Part shown: positions 1-9,198 of the stretch, piece by piece | Numbering within the stretch: the first letter of the stretch is position 1 | Layout of the letters: each line of letters opens with the position of its first letter | Translations under genes and position numbers: made by a program | The notes under the pieces: generated by a model | The model's database searches: none | The model's input: only the letters and a program-made list of their open reading frames with translations | What the model was told of the DNA's origin: nothing | From: Cellulomonas sp. NS3 | GTDB lineage: Bacteria > Actinomycetota > Actinomycetes > Actinomycetales > Cellulomonadaceae | Length of the DNA stretch: 64,000 nt | Reading direction: 5' to 3' | Assembly (NCBI RefSeq): GCF_024757985.1 | Contig: NZ_CP103289.1 | Span: forward strand, 682,001 to 746,000

Positions 1-69
1 GCCGCGACGGAGACGAGCCGGCCCCTGCTGCGCTCGACGCTGCGCGACACCGTCGTGCGGGCGGACTGA
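1..69 (+). CDS. C-terminal end of a truncated gene, unknown product
   Basis: The first 22 codons in frame 1 read through without a stop and end at TGA (67-69), giving a tail that finishes in TVVRAD. Codon use is G/C-ending like the rest of the chromosome. Two GC-rich hairpins follow directly, which fits a real gene end. The piece is far too short to assign a family. Confidence 0.55.
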   Translation, partial: AATETSRPLLRSTLRDTVVRAD

Positions 70-78
70 GACGTGCAC

Positions 79-158
79 CGCCCGGGCCGGAGGGGGCCCG
101 GGCGCTGCGCACGAGGGACAGCGGGTGCGGGCGGCCGGAGGGACCGTCCCGCACCCGC
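79..158 (+). terminator. Tandem hairpins after the truncated first gene
   Basis: Two perfect inverted repeats follow the stop at 69. The first pairs CGCCCGGGCC (79-88) with GGCCCGGGCG (95-104). The second pairs GCGGGTGCGGG (121-131) with CCCGCACCCGC (148-158). There is no T-tract, which is common in high-GC actinobacteria. The next gene converges from the right and ends at 168, so the hairpins may serve both directions. Confidence 0.6.
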
Positions 159-167
159 TGCTCCGTG

Positions 168-1346
168 TCAGGACCGGCGCTTCGGGGGGACGTGCAGTAC
201 CGCGCGCACCCCGTCGTCGTACACCATGGAGAGCACGTGGCCCGCCCCGCTCTGGTCGGTCACCGCGACGGCGCGGTGCGTGGCGCCGAGCGGCGTCAGC
301 GTGCCGTCGACCCAGGCGAACGCCTGCTGGACGGGGGTGCCGTCCGGCCGGGCGAAGCCGATCCGCCCGGAGACCTGGCCGCGGTCGTTGACCTCGGACG
401 CCTCGCTCCAGGCGCCCTCCGGCGTCCCGATCGGGTCCATGTACCCGTCGGCCCACACGAACGCGCGCCGGCCCGAGTCCGTGGGGTCGGCGCCCTGGCT
501 CCAGCCGACGACCACGTCGTGCTCGTTGACCGCGTTCGCGCTGGCCCACACGTCGCCGGGCAGCGTCCCGAGGTCCTCGGCCGCGCCGTCGCGCCACAGC
601 ACGGCGGACAGCAGGCGGTCCGCCTCCGAGGCGCGGCCCACGACGTGCCCGCGGTCGCTCAGGTCGGTCGCGAAGAACCGCCCGTCCGCGTCACCGAGGC
701 GCGTCATGGTCCCGTCCCGCCACACGTAGCTGACCTCGCGGTCGTCGAAGTCCTCGGTCCGGCCGAGCACCGTCCCGGACCGGTTGAGGTCGACGATCCC
801 GCTCGACGTCCACGTCGAGGGGTAGGGCACCGGCCCGACCTCGACGAGCGTCCCGGCCGTCCACACGAACGGCGAGGTCGTCCACGGGTCGGTCTCCGAC
901 GGCTGCGCGGTGCCCCCGACCTGCCCGCGCTCGTTGATCTCGGAGCCGTACTCCGTCCCCGGGAGCAGCGTCGTCGTGCCGCGGTACCAGCGGAACGCCT
1001 GGGTCGGCTGCCCCTCGGCGAGCTGCACGTAGCCCGCGATCTCGCCGCGCTCGTTGATCGCGGTCGCCCCGCTCTGCCACGCGTTCGGGGTCAGGTCCGT
1101 CAGCACGCCGTCCCGCCAGAGGAAGGCGTGCCGGAGGCCGCCGGCGGTCTCGGACTGCCCCACGACGTGGCCCTTGTCGTTCACGTCGGTCGCGTCGGTG
1201 CGCGGCCCGCCGAGCGTCCCGAGGTCGACCGACGTCCAGCCGGCCGGCGGTGGTGCGCTCCACGCGGTGGCCGCGAGCGGTCCGGCGAGCGCGAGGCACG
1301 CCGTGAGCGCCCCGACGGTGGTCACGGCGACGAGTCTTCTCCGCAT
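168..1346 (-). CDS. Secreted HAF-repeat protein
   Basis: The 392-residue protein starts with a clear Sec signal peptide (MRRRLVAV..., hydrophobic to about residue 28, Ala-X-Ala-like cleavage). The rest is made of degenerate repeats of about 45-50 residues of the HAF type: a DLGTLGG-like strand, a VND(K/R)GHVVG or INERGE(I/V)xG turn and a (H/Q)AF(L/R/V)W element followed by DG. At least six copies can be followed along the chain. HAF-repeat proteins are predicted extracellular beta-propeller-like proteins whose function is not established. ATG at 1346 sits behind a G-rich stretch in the upstream leader. It is probably monocistronic and converges on the hairpins at 79-158. Confidence 0.8.
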   Translation of the reverse strand: MRRRLVAVTTVGALTACLALAGPLAATAWSAPPPAGWTSVDLGTLGGPRTDATDVNDKGHVVGQSETAGGLRHAFLWRDGVLTDLTPNAWQSGATAINERGEIAGYVQLAEGQPTQAFRWYRGTTTLLPGTEYGSEINERGQVGGTAQPSETDPWTTSPFVWTAGTLVEVGPVPYPSTWTSSGIVDLNRSGTVLGRTEDFDDREVSYVWRDGTMTRLGDADGRFFATDLSDRGHVVGRASEADRLLSAVLWRDGAAEDLGTLPGDVWASANAVNEHDVVVGWSQGADPTDSGRRAFVWADGYMDPIGTPEGAWSEASEVNDRGQVSGRIGFARPDGTPVQQAFAWVDGTLTPLGATHRAVAVTDQSGAGHVLSMVYDDGVRAVLHVPPKRRS

Positions 1347-1449
1347 AGGTGATACCCCCTGGAAACGGCCACCGCCGTGTGCGGTGTCCGGTTCGTCCCG
1401 TTCTACGGGGTGCGCGGTGACCCGGACAAGGCACGCCGCGGGTGAAGAC

Positions 1450-2268
1450 TCACGGCACGAGCGTGGGCAGCCGCTCCGCGAGCGCGCCGGCGAGGACGGC
1501 GTACCCGGTCTCGTTGGGGTGCAGCCCGTCGGCGCTCAGGTACGGGCGCAGGCCCTGCTCGCCCGAGGTCGCGGAGGCCACGAGCTCGGCCGCGTCGACG
1601 AACGGGACCCCGGCCGCCTCGGCCGCGGCCCGGACCGCCGCGGTCGTCGCGTCCTCCTGCGTGCCGCCCAGCAGCACCGACACGAACGGCCCGAGCACGA
1701 CGACCGTCGCCTCCGGGAGCCCGGTGCGCAGGTCGGCGAGGACCTGCGTCGCGGCCGCCTGCACCTCGGCGGGCTCGTAGCCGCGGAACGCGTCGTTGCT
1801 GCCGCCCGCGACGACGACGACCTCGGGGGCCGCGGCGACGACGTCGTCGACCCGGTCGGGCATGGCCTCCCCGCGGCCCGGCGCGACGAAGCCGCTCCCG
1901 GAGACGCCGTCGACGACCGCGATCGGCCAGCCCAGCGCCTCCGCCGTCTGCCACGCGTACCCGCGCTCGGGCGGCGCACCGACGCCGACGGTCAGCGAGT
2001 CGCCGAGGAACGCGATCGACGGGGCGTCGGGGTCCGGCAGCGCCGCGGGGCCCGGGGCCGGGGGGCTGGACGCGGGGGGAGCGGACGGGGTGGGCGCGGG
2101 CGTCGTGGGCGACGGGGTGGCGGTGGCCGTGCGGGACGGCGCGTCCGCGGCCGGCGACGACGTGCGCCCGGGCCCCAGCAGCGCCCAGCCCGCGGTGCCG
2201 ACGGCCACGACGGCGAGCGCGGCGAGCGGCACGGCGACGCGGCGGGACGGGGGCGTCAGCTCGGGCAC
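1450..2268 (-). CDS. Membrane-anchored SGNH/GDSL hydrolase
   Basis: The 272-residue protein has an N-terminal membrane anchor or signal (about residues 11-32), a Pro/Thr/Ser/Ala-rich linker to about residue 80, and an SGNH esterase domain. All four blocks are visible: GDSL with nucleophile Ser91, a Gly-containing GVSGSGF segment near 121-127, GGSND with Asn158, and DGLHP with Asp248 and His250. This predicts extracytoplasmic deacetylase or esterase activity on a carbohydrate or lipid ester. The substrate cannot be read from the sequence. Cellulolytic neighbours make a polysaccharide acetyl ester plausible, but that is inference. Confidence 0.85.
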   Translation of the reverse strand: MPELTPPSRRVAVPLAALAVVAVGTAGWALLGPGRTSSPAADAPSRTATATPSPTTPAPTPSAPPASSPPAPGPAALPDPDAPSIAFLGDSLTVGVGAPPERGYAWQTAEALGWPIAVVDGVSGSGFVAPGRGEAMPDRVDDVVAAAPEVVVVAGGSNDAFRGYEPAEVQAAATQVLADLRTGLPEATVVVLGPFVSVLLGGTQEDATTAAVRAAAEAAGVPFVDAAELVASATSGEQGLRPYLSADGLHPNETGYAVLAGALAERLPTLVP

Positions 2269-2289
2269 GCCTCACGGTAACCGGCGGGC

Positions 2290-2320
2290 GCGGATCGCTC
2301 CTGCGCAGGGCAGGATCCGC
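2290..2320. repeat. Inverted repeat between divergent genes
   Basis: GCGGATC (2290-2296) pairs with GATCCGC (2314-2320), and the enclosed bases can extend the stem through CCTG/CAGG pairing. It lies in the 147-bp divergent region between the SGNH hydrolase and the membrane protein gene at 2416. It could be a regulator site or an RNA hairpin. No function can be assigned. Confidence 0.35.
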
Positions 2321-2415
2321 ACCGACCGGCGTCCCGCGTCGCGTCGACCTCGGGCGGGCACCGGCCGACCGGCGGCCGATGCACCGGCGACCGGCGCGCT
2401 CCTAGCGTCGGAGCC

Positions 2416-3555
2416 GTGACCGACGCCGTGCAGGAGCCGCAGCCAGCACCGGGACCCGGGGGACGGGAGCCCGCCGGGCGGCCCTCCCGCAGCGCGGACG
2501 CGCACGGGATACCGCGCCGTCGCGTCCGCTGGGCGCTCGCGGCCGGCCTGCTCGTGCTCTCGCCGGTGGGCGCCGAGTACCTCGTCGGCTACGACACGAG
2601 CACCGGCGGCCCGGCGGCGCTGCTCGCCGGGCTGCTGTTCTTCGTGCCGCTGTACGGCGCGCCGGCGCTCCTGCTGCGCGAGGTCGCGGTGCGCGCCGGG
2701 CTGCGCTGGCCCGGGGTGCTGCTGCTCGCGACGGCGCTCGGCGTCGTGCAGGCCGGCGTGGTGGACCAGTCGCTGTTCAGCCTGTCGTACCGCCAGATCG
2801 AGGGCTGGGAGGAGGCGGCGCGCGCGACCCTGGTCGAGCCGTGGGGCGTCGCGGTCGGCAACGCGAGCAGCTTCCTGGTCGGGCACGCCGTGTGGAGCTT
2901 CACGGTCCCGATCGTGCTGGTCCAGTCGCTGCGGCCGGACGCCGCCCGCCGGCCGTGGCTGCGGGTGCCGGGGCTCGTCGTCGCGGCGCTGCTCTACGCC
3001 GCGGCCGCGCTCCTGGTGCACCTCGACCACCTCGAGACCGAGACCGACCACGCGTCGACCGGGCAGGTCGCGGGTGCGTGGGCCGTCGCGGTGCTGCTGG
3101 GCGTCGCCGCGCTGACGCTCGGCCGTCGCGTCGCCCCGCGCCGGTCCGGGCGGGTCCCGCCCGTCGGCGTGCTCGCGGGCGCGGGCCTCGCCGGCGGGCT
3201 GCTCGTGACGCTGTCCGGCGAGACGTGGGCCGGGGTCGCCGTCACGGCGGCGGGGCTCGTCGCGGCCGGCCTCGCGCTGCGGCGGTGGGCGCGCACGGAG
3301 GGCTGGGCGGGCCGCCACGTCGCCGCGGTCGCCGCCGGGGCGCTCGTCGCGAGGGCGGCGGTGGGGTTCCTCGTCGCGCCGCTCGGGGACGTGCCCGCCG
3401 GGCCGAAGTACGCGCACAACGCGGTCGCCGTGCTCGGGTCGGCGGCGCTCGGCTGGTGGGCGGTGCGGCGCAGCGGTCGCTCGGGCGACCCGTGGGACGG
3501 GGAGCGGCGGGCGGGCGGCGATGACTTCGCCCGGAGCCGACGGTCTACCCCGTGA
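2416..3555 (+). CDS. Polytopic membrane protein, unknown function
   Basis: The GTG-initiated 379-residue protein has a short Pro-rich cytoplasmic N-terminus and about eight hydrophobic segments starting near residue 40 ([13 protein letters not shown]), interrupted by a conserved-looking loop around [16 protein letters not shown]. The pattern resembles uncharacterised actinobacterial integral membrane proteins. I recognise no transporter or enzyme motif. It reads divergently from the SGNH hydrolase. The VOC gene starts 57 bp downstream on the same strand, so the two may be co-transcribed. Confidence 0.6.
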   Translation: MTDAVQEPQPAPGPGGREPAGRPSRSADAHGIPRRRVRWALAAGLLVLSPVGAEYLVGYDTSTGGPAALLAGLLFFVPLYGAPALLLREVAVRAGLRWPGVLLLATALGVVQAGVVDQSLFSLSYRQIEGWEEAARATLVEPWGVAVGNASSFLVGHAVWSFTVPIVLVQSLRPDAARRPWLRVPGLVVAALLYAAAALLVHLDHLETETDHASTGQVAGAWAVAVLLGVAALTLGRRVAPRRSGRVPPVGVLAGAGLAGGLLVTLSGETWAGVAVTAAGLVAAGLALRRWARTEGWAGRHVAAVAAGALVARAAVGFLVAPLGDVPAGPKYAHNAVAVLGSAALGWWAVRRSGRSGDPWDGERRAGGDDFARSRRSTP

Positions 3556-3611
3556 GCCCGGCCCTCCCGGCGCGGGCCGCGACGGTGCCCCGGCACCCGG
3601 AAGGAGCGACC

Positions 3612-3986
3612 ATGCTGCGCGAGTCGAAGGCGTTCAGCGGGTTCTCGGTCGACGACGTCCCGCGGGCGCGGGAGTTCTACGCGGAGACCCTCGGGCTCGA
3701 CGTCACCGAGGAGAACGGCATGCTCACGCTCCGGCTCGGCGGCGGGGCGCACGTCCTCGTCTACCCGAAGCCGGACCACGTGCCCGCGACGTTCACCGTG
3801 CTGAACTTCCCCGTCGCGGACGTCGAGGCCGCCGTCGCGTGGCTCGGTGGGCGTGGCGTCGCGTTCGAGCACTACGAGGGCACCGAGATCGAGACCGACG
3901 CGCAGGGGGTCTTCCGGGGTGGCGGGCCGCTGATCGCGTGGTTCACGGACCCGGCGGGCAACGTGCTCTCGGTGATCGAGGACTGA
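3612..3986 (+). CDS. VOC-fold (glyoxalase/bleomycin-resistance type) protein
   Basis: The 124-residue protein has a single VOC module: [19 protein letters not shown] at the N-terminus, [14 protein letters not shown] in the middle and [15 protein letters not shown] at the C-terminus, the last being the typical beta-strand with a metal-binding Glu position. The ATG at 3612 is chosen because AAGGAG (3601-3606) precedes it at good spacing; an in-frame GTG at 3552 would add residues without family character. Members are dioxygenases, isomerases or binding proteins, and the substrate is not predictable here. Confidence 0.85.
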   Translation: MLRESKAFSGFSVDDVPRAREFYAETLGLDVTEENGMLTLRLGGGAHVLVYPKPDHVPATFTVLNFPVADVEAAVAWLGGRGVAFEHYEGTEIETDAQGVFRGGGPLIAWFTDPAGNVLSVIED

Positions 3987-4036
3987 GGCGGGCTGCTGCC
4001 GGCTCGGGCGGCGCGGGGCTCGGGGTGCGGACGGCG

Positions 4037-4068
4037 CGGGGTGCGGCCCGGCTCCGGACCGCACCCCG
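4037..4068. terminator. Bidirectional terminator hairpin
   Basis: CGGGGTGCGG (4037-4046) and CCGCACCCCG (4059-4068) form a perfect 10-bp stem between the convergent VOC and GH16-like genes. A further copy of CGGGGTGCGG lies at 4021-4030. Confidence 0.65.
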
Positions 4069-4092
4069 TCGCTCACCCCGTCGGGCGCCCGG

Positions 4093-5391
4093 TCAGGAAG
4101 TCGAGCAGGGCCCGAGGTCCTGCCACGCGCTGCTCGTGCCCGGGGCGGCCCGGCGGGTCGCCCGCGTCGCACGCCAGGCGTGGTCGGCGTGCGTGATCGT
4201 CGCGCCCGGCCAGTAGAGCCGGTTGCGGGCCCACGAGCGCAGGTGGTCGCACAGCGGCGCGGCCGGCGGGTTCGGCGCCACGGTCGGCACCGGGGTCGGG
4301 GTCGCGCTCGGCGTCGGCGCGGGCGTGCTCGCAGTCGGCGTCGGTGCGGGGGTCGGAGTGCCCGGCGGCGTCGCGGGAGGCGTCGTCGGGGTGCACGTCC
4401 CGAGCTTCACGGTGTCGGTGTGGCTCGTCCCGGCGGCGCGCAGGGCGGCGATCCGGGCGCTCACGTCGGCGGGCGCGAGCACCTCGCGGTCCGCGTGGAA
4501 CACGTAGTCGATTTCCTGCTCGTAGCGGCTCACGCCGCCCGTGTGCGACGCGAGGTCGATGAACCAGAGGTTCGCGTTGAGCGACATCGGCGTCTCGGGG
4601 TAGACGTGCCCCGTGTGGTCGGCGACGAGGCGGCCGTCGAGGTAGTACCGCACGTGGCCGGAGTCGACCTGCAGCACGAGGTCGTGCCAGCCCTCGAGGC
4701 TCCCGGGGATCGTGCTGCTGACGTTGTCGGCCTTCCAGGGGTCGTTCTGGTAGGTCTCGTAGGTCGTCGTGAACAGCGTGGGCCTCGTCGCGCCCCAGCC
4801 GCCGTTGGGCAGGTACTCGAAGTCGGCCTCGCCGTACGCCGGGTCGTTGGGGAAGTCGAGCGGCGTGATCGTGAAGAGCGTCTGGACGACGGGGTCGCCG
4901 TCGGCCCCGCTGATCGGGGCGTCCGTGAACCGCACCCGGCTCGCGTAGGTGCCCTCGAAGAACTTGCGCTGCTGGTAGACCTCGGCGTTGACCGTGCCGG
5001 CGGCGGTGCCGTCGGTCTGGGCGCGCAGGCGCATCGTCCGCGCCGCGCCGCTGCCGGGGAAGTCGACGTTGGCCGCGGACCACGTGTTCCCGGAGACGCC
5101 GGGGCCGCCCGCGCCGGTGCGGACGGTCCAGCCGCGCGAGCGCAGCGCGGGGTCGGACGAGGACGTGTAGGCGAAGTCGTCGAACAGCTGGCCGCAGCCG
5201 CCGGCGACGGCGGCGGGGCGGACGCCGGGGGACTGCGCGACGGGGCCGGCGGGTGCCGCGCCGGGGGCCGACGCGGCCGGTGGGGCGGTGAGCAGCGTCG
5301 CGGTGAGGACGCCGGGGAGCAGCCCGACGAGGGCGGCGCGGCGGGCGGCGGACGTGCGGGTGGTGAGGGGTGCAGCGCTACGTGAGGTCAC
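4093..5391 (-). CDS. Secreted GH16-like glycosidase with C-terminal CBM5/12-type module
   Basis: The 432-residue protein has a Sec signal peptide (cleavage near residue 42), a concanavalin-like catalytic domain of about 250 residues, a Thr/Pro-rich linker (about 330-370) and a small C-terminal module. The catalytic signature is EADFE at 188-192, which matches the GH16 ExDxE nucleophile/acid pattern, followed by NGGWG and a GWHDLVLQVD strand typical of the jelly roll. The C-terminal 55 residues have spaced aromatics (W..NRLYWPG...HAWRAT...WQDLGPC) like CBM5/12 chitin/cellulose-binding modules. This predicts hydrolysis of a beta-glucan or related polysaccharide outside the cell. It is divergent from the phosphorylase-like gene at 5703. 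Confidence 0.75.
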   Translation of the reverse strand: MTSRSAAPLTTRTSAARRAALVGLLPGVLTATLLTAPPAASAPGAAPAGPVAQSPGVRPAAVAGGCGQLFDDFAYTSSSDPALRSRGWTVRTGAGGPGVSGNTWSAANVDFPGSGAARTMRLRAQTDGTAAGTVNAEVYQQRKFFEGTYASRVRFTDAPISGADGDPVVQTLFTITPLDFPNDPAYGEADFEYLPNGGWGATRPTLFTTTYETYQNDPWKADNVSSTIPGSLEGWHDLVLQVDSGHVRYYLDGRLVADHTGHVYPETPMSLNANLWFIDLASHTGGVSRYEQEIDYVFHADREVLAPADVSARIAALRAAGTSHTDTVKLGTCTPTTPPATPPGTPTPAPTPTASTPAPTPSATPTPVPTVAPNPPAAPLCDHLRSWARNRLYWPGATITHADHAWRATRATRRAAPGTSSAWQDLGPCSTS

Positions 5392-5466
5392 GGCGGCGCC
5401 TTCCTGTCGGGGTCAGGGATGGTCGGCAGAATGTCACGTTTCGGTCACGGTCCGGTCAGTAAGCAG

Positions 5467-5482
5467 ATGAGACCTCTCTCAT
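5467..5482. promoter_or_regulatory. Inverted repeat ATGAGA-N4-TCTCAT
   Basis: A perfect 6-bp inverted repeat lies 76 bp upstream of the GH16-like start, inside the 311-bp divergent region 5392-5702. Position and symmetry fit an operator for the secreted glycosidase. The regulator is unknown. Confidence 0.4.
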
Positions 5483-5605
5483 GCTCGGCGGGCACCCGGA
5501 ACCCGCCGGCGAGCCCCGCGGCCCGGTGCCCGCATCGGGCCGGCGCCGGCCGAGGTCCCGCGTCGGGTCCTTGCCCGCACCGGCACCGGCATGACACGCT
5601 GGCGT

Positions 5606-5617
5606 GAGAGCGCTCTC
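5606..5617. promoter_or_regulatory. LacI-family (CelR-like) operator GAGAGCGCTCTC
   Basis: This perfect 12-bp palindrome has the central CG of LacI-family operators and the GAGCGCTC core of the known CelR box (TGGGAGCGCTCCCA, cellulase repressor site in Thermobifida). It lies about 86 bp upstream of the ATG at 5703 and just downstream of a plausible promoter (TTGCCC at 5571-5576, GACACG at 5593-5598). That placement would let a repressor block transcription. A related box precedes the GH48 cellulase at 44197. Confidence 0.6.
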
Positions 5618-5702
5618 TCGGAGCCGGTCCCGCACGGTCGCGGAACCGCCGGGGACGCGCGCCCGACGAGTCCGCCGCACCAACCCGACGCAAGGAACCC
5701 GC

Positions 5703-8700
5703 ATGTCCCTGCAGGTCGCCGCACCCCTGTCCGCCACCGACGCCGGCCCGGTCACCGGACGCACCCTCGAGATCGAGGGCCGGCCGTTCTACCAGATCAC
5801 CGCGTACGACCAGATCCCGCCGTTCTTCATGACGCTCGTCGGCGCGAGCGACCTGTGGGTCTTCATCTCGAGCAGCGGCGGCCTCACCGCCGGCCGCGTC
5901 GAGGCCGAGCACGCGCTGTTCCCGTACTACACCGAGGACAAGGTCGCCGAGGGCGCCGGCCGCACCGGCGGGCTCACGCTGCTGCGCGTCACCGGCGCCG
6001 ACGGGGGCACGACCGTCTGGCAGCCCTTCGCCGAGACGCGCCCGGGGGACCCCGCGGCCCGGCGCACGCTGTCCAAGGACTACCTCGGCACGACCCTCGT
6101 CTTCGAGGAGGTCCGCCCCGACCTCGGCCTGCGCGTGCGCGTCACGTGGCAGACCAGCGCCCGCTACGGCGTCGTGCGCACGGGCGAGCTCACGTCCACC
6201 TCCGACGAGCCGGTCGACGTCGAGCTGCTCGACGGGTTCGTCAACCTGCTGCCCGCGGGCGCGACCGTCCAGGTCCAGAACGAGCTCAGCTCGCTGCTCG
6301 ACGCGTACAAGCGCAGCGAGGTCGACGGTGCGACGGGCCTCGGGATCCTGTACCTGAACTCGAAGCTCACCGACAAGTCCGAGCCGAGCGAGTCGCTGCG
6401 CGCGAACGTCGCGTGGTCCCTCGGGCTCGAGGCCGCCGACCGGCTCGTCTCGACGCGCCAGGTCCGGGCCTTCGCCGCCGGGCAGCCCGTGCACGGCGAG
6501 ATCGACGTGCGCGGCGAGCGAGGCGCCTACCTCGTGCGGACGGGGTTCCGGCTCTCGCCGGGGGAGACGCGCCGCTGGCAGGTCGTCGCCGACGTCGAGC
6601 ACAGCGCCGCCGACGTCGTCGCGCTGCGCACCGAGCTCGCCGAGCCGGCCGCCGTCGCGCAGCGTCTCGCGGCCGACGTCGAGGAGACCCGCACCGCGCT
6701 CGAGGCGCTCCTCGCGACGGCCGACGCCGCGCAGCTCACGGGCGACGAGCTCGCCGCCGCCCACCACGCAGCGAACGTCCTGTTCAACACGATGCGCGGC
6801 GGGGTGCCCGTGGACGGCTACACGGCCGAGGCGGAGGACGTGCGCCGGTTCGTCGCCGAGCGCAGCCCGCGGACCGCCGAGCGCTGCGCGGACCTGCTCG
6901 CCGGGCTGCCCGAGCGCTTCGGCATCGACACGCTCGTCGCGCTCGCGGACGAGCACGGCGACGCGGACCTCGGGCGGCTCGCGCGCGAGTACCTGCCGCT
7001 CATGTTCAGCCGCCGCCACGGCGACCCGAGCCGCCCGTGGAACAAGTTCCGGATCGCGCTGCGCGACGCCGACGGGCGCACGCGCGTCGACTTCCAGGGC
7101 AACTGGCGCGACATCTTCCAGAACTGGGAGGCGCTCGCCTGGTCGTTCCCGGAGTACGTCGAGTCGATGGTCACGGTGTTCCTCGACGCGACCACCGCGG
7201 ACGGCTACAACCCGTACCGGATCTCCCGCCAGGGCATCGACTGGGAGGTCCCCGAGCCCGAGAACCCGTGGGCCAACATCGGGTACTGGAGCGACCACCA
7301 GATCGTCTACCTGCTCAAGCTGCTGGAGACGTCCCGGCGCTTCCACCCCGGGCGGCTCGACGCGCTCGTCGACCGGGCCGTCTTCACGCACGCCGACGTG
7401 CCGTACCGGATCGCGTCGTACGCGAAGACCCTCGAGGACCCGTACGACACGATCGCGTTCGACGACGCGGCGCAGGCGGCCATCGAGCGCCGGGTCGAGC
7501 GCGAGGGTGCGGACGGGCGGCTCGTGCACGGGCCCGACGGCGAGCTCGTGCGCGTGACGCTCGCGGAGAAGCTGCTGCTGCTGCTGGCCGCGAAGCTCGT
7601 CAACCTCGTGCCCGAGGGCGGGATCTGGATGAACACCCAGCGGCCCGAGTGGAACGACGCGAACAACGCGCTCGTCGGGCGCGGGCTCTCGGTCGTGACG
7701 CTCGCCTACGTGCGGCGCTACCTCGACGTGGTCCGCGACCTGCTCGTCGACGACGTCGTCGTGACCACCGAGCTGCGCCAGCTGCTCCGGGACGTGACCG
7801 ACGCGCTCGGCCGCCACGCGGGCGGCACCGAGACCGGCTTCGACGACGTGGCGCGCCTCGCGGTCATGGACGAGCTCGGCGCGGCGGGCACCGCCTACCG
7901 GTCGCGCGTCTACGACGGGTTCAGCGGCGCCGTGACCACGGTCGCCGCGGCGGACGTGACCGCGTTCCTCGACGTCGCGCAGCGCTACGTCGACTCCGGG
8001 CTGCGGGCCAACCGGCGCGACGACGCGCTGTCCCACTCCTACAACCTGCTCGACCTGCGGCCGGACGGCGCCGGGGTGCGCCGGCTGAGCGAGATGCTCG
8101 AGGGCCAGGTCGCGGTGCTGTCGTCCGGGGTGCTGAGCCCGGCCGAGGCGGTCGAGCTGCTCGACGGCCTGCGGCGGTCCGCGCTGTACCGCGCGGACCA
8201 GCACAGCTACATCCTCTACCCCGACAAGGACCTGCCGAGCTTCCTCGACCGGAACACCGTGACCGCGGCCGACGCCGCCCGGGTGCCGCTCGTCGAGCGG
8301 CTCGTCGCCGCCGGGGACCGGTCGGTCGTGCTGCGCGATGTGGCGGGCGACGTGCACTTCGCCCCGGACGTCCACAACGCGGGTGACGTCGCGGCGGCGC
8401 TCGACCGGGTCGGCGTCGAGGTGTCCGACGAGGACCGTGCCGCGCTGCTCGGGCTGTTCGAGGACGTGTTCCACCACGCCGAGTTCACGGGCCGGTCCGG
8501 GACCTTCTTCGCGTACGAGGGGCTCGGCTCGATCTACTGGCACATGGTCTCCAAGCTGTTGCTCGCGGTGCAGGAGAACCACGAGCGCGCGGTCACGGAG
8601 GGCGCGGACCCGGGCGTCGTCCGGCGGCTCGCCGAGATCTACGAGGACGTGCGCCGCGGGCTCGGGTACTGCAAGACCCCCGAGGTCTACGGCGCGTTCC

Positions 8701-9143
8701 CGATCGACCCGTACTCGCACACGCCGGCCGGCAAGGGAGCACGCCAGCCCGGTATGACCGGTCAGGTCAAGGAGGAGGTGCTCACGCGCCTCGGAGAGCT
8801 CGGGCTGCGCGTCGAGGACGGCCGCGTCGTGTTCCGGCCGGTGCTGCTGCGCGCCGAGGAGTGGACGAGCGCGCCCGCGACGTTCCGCCACCTCGACGTC
8901 CGGGGCGCGACGCAGCACGTCGAGCTGCCCGCGGGGTCGCTCGCGTTCACGTTCTGCCAGGTGCCGGTCGTGTACCGCCGGGCGGCGGCCGGGGCTCCGA
9001 CCGCCGTGACGGTCGAGCGGGCCGACGGGTCGTCGGTGGCGCTGCCCGACGCGGCGCTCGACGCCGGGCTGAGCGCAGAGGTGTTCCGGCGGACGGGCGA
9101 GGTCGTGCGGATCACGGTCGAGACGCCGGGTCCGGTCGGCTGA
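5703..9143 (+). CDS. Large cellobiose-phosphorylase-like (COG3459/GH94-related) cytoplasmic enzyme
   Basis: The 1146-residue protein has no signal peptide. It has an N-terminal beta-rich region (to about 300), then a long helical region with motifs that recur in a family usually annotated as cellobiose-phosphorylase-related: GNWRDIFQNWEAL near 465, WANIGYWSDHQIVYLL near 525, MNTQRPEWNDANNALVG near 643, and a GH94-like tail GMTGQVKEEVLTR near 1018. It is longer than classical cellobiose phosphorylase (about 800). The ATG is chosen because AAGGA (5692-5696) precedes it. The LacI-type box upstream and the absence of a secretion signal suggest intracellular processing of an imported oligosaccharide. 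The reaction itself is inference. Confidence 0.6.
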   Translation: MSLQVAAPLSATDAGPVTGRTLEIEGRPFYQITAYDQIPPFFMTLVGASDLWVFISSSGGLTAGRVEAEHALFPYYTEDKVAEGAGRTGGLTLLRVTGADGGTTVWQPFAETRPGDPAARRTLSKDYLGTTLVFEEVRPDLGLRVRVTWQTSARYGVVRTGELTSTSDEPVDVELLDGFVNLLPAGATVQVQNELSSLLDAYKRSEVDGATGLGILYLNSKLTDKSEPSESLRANVAWSLGLEAADRLVSTRQVRAFAAGQPVHGEIDVRGERGAYLVRTGFRLSPGETRRWQVVADVEHSAADVVALRTELAEPAAVAQRLAADVEETRTALEALLATADAAQLTGDELAAAHHAANVLFNTMRGGVPVDGYTAEAEDVRRFVAERSPRTAERCADLLAGLPERFGIDTLVALADEHGDADLGRLAREYLPLMFSRRHGDPSRPWNKFRIALRDADGRTRVDFQGNWRDIFQNWEALAWSFPEYVESMVTVFLDATTADGYNPYRISRQGIDWEVPEPENPWANIGYWSDHQIVYLLKLLETSRRFHPGRLDALVDRAVFTHADVPYRIASYAKTLEDPYDTIAFDDAAQAAIERRVEREGADGRLVHGPDGELVRVTLAEKLLLLLAAKLVNLVPEGGIWMNTQRPEWNDANNALVGRGLSVVTLAYVRRYLDVVRDLLVDDVVVTTELRQLLRDVTDALGRHAGGTETGFDDVARLAVMDELGAAGTAYRSRVYDGFSGAVTTVAAADVTAFLDVAQRYVDSGLRANRRDDALSHSYNLLDLRPDGAGVRRLSEMLEGQVAVLSSGVLSPAEAVELLDGLRRSALYRADQHSYILYPDKDLPSFLDRNTVTAADAARVPLVERLVAAGDRSVVLRDVAGDVHFAPDVHNAGDVAAALDRVGVEVSDEDRAALLGLFEDVFHHAEFTGRSGTFFAYEGLGSIYWHMVSKLLLAVQENHERAVTEGADPGVVRRLAEIYEDVRRGLGYCKTPEVYGAFPIDPYSHTPAGKGARQPGMTGQVKEEVLTRLGELGLRVEDGRVVFRPVLLRAEEWTSAPATFRHLDVRGATQHVELPAGSLAFTFCQVPVVYRRAAAGAPTAVTVERADGSSVALPDAALDAGLSAEVFRRTGEVVRITVETPGPVG

Positions 9144-9148
9144 CCGAG

Positions 9149-9186
9149 GCGCCCGACGCGGCGGGGGCACCCACCGCGTCGGGCGC
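9149..9186. terminator. Bidirectional terminator hairpin
   Basis: GCGCCCGACGCGG (9149-9161) and CCGCGTCGGGCGC (9174-9186) form a perfect 13-bp stem between the convergent phosphorylase-like gene and the methyltransferase. Confidence 0.75.
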
Positions 9187-9198
9187 GGCTTCCGTCCC

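Noticed and set aside
5445-9170. A 1241-codon open frame on the minus strand opposite the phosphorylase-like gene
   Set aside because: It is Arg/Asp/Val-rich with no domain character, a mirror of a real high-GC coding strand. The plus-strand frame has conserved motifs, a ribosome-binding site and a terminator.
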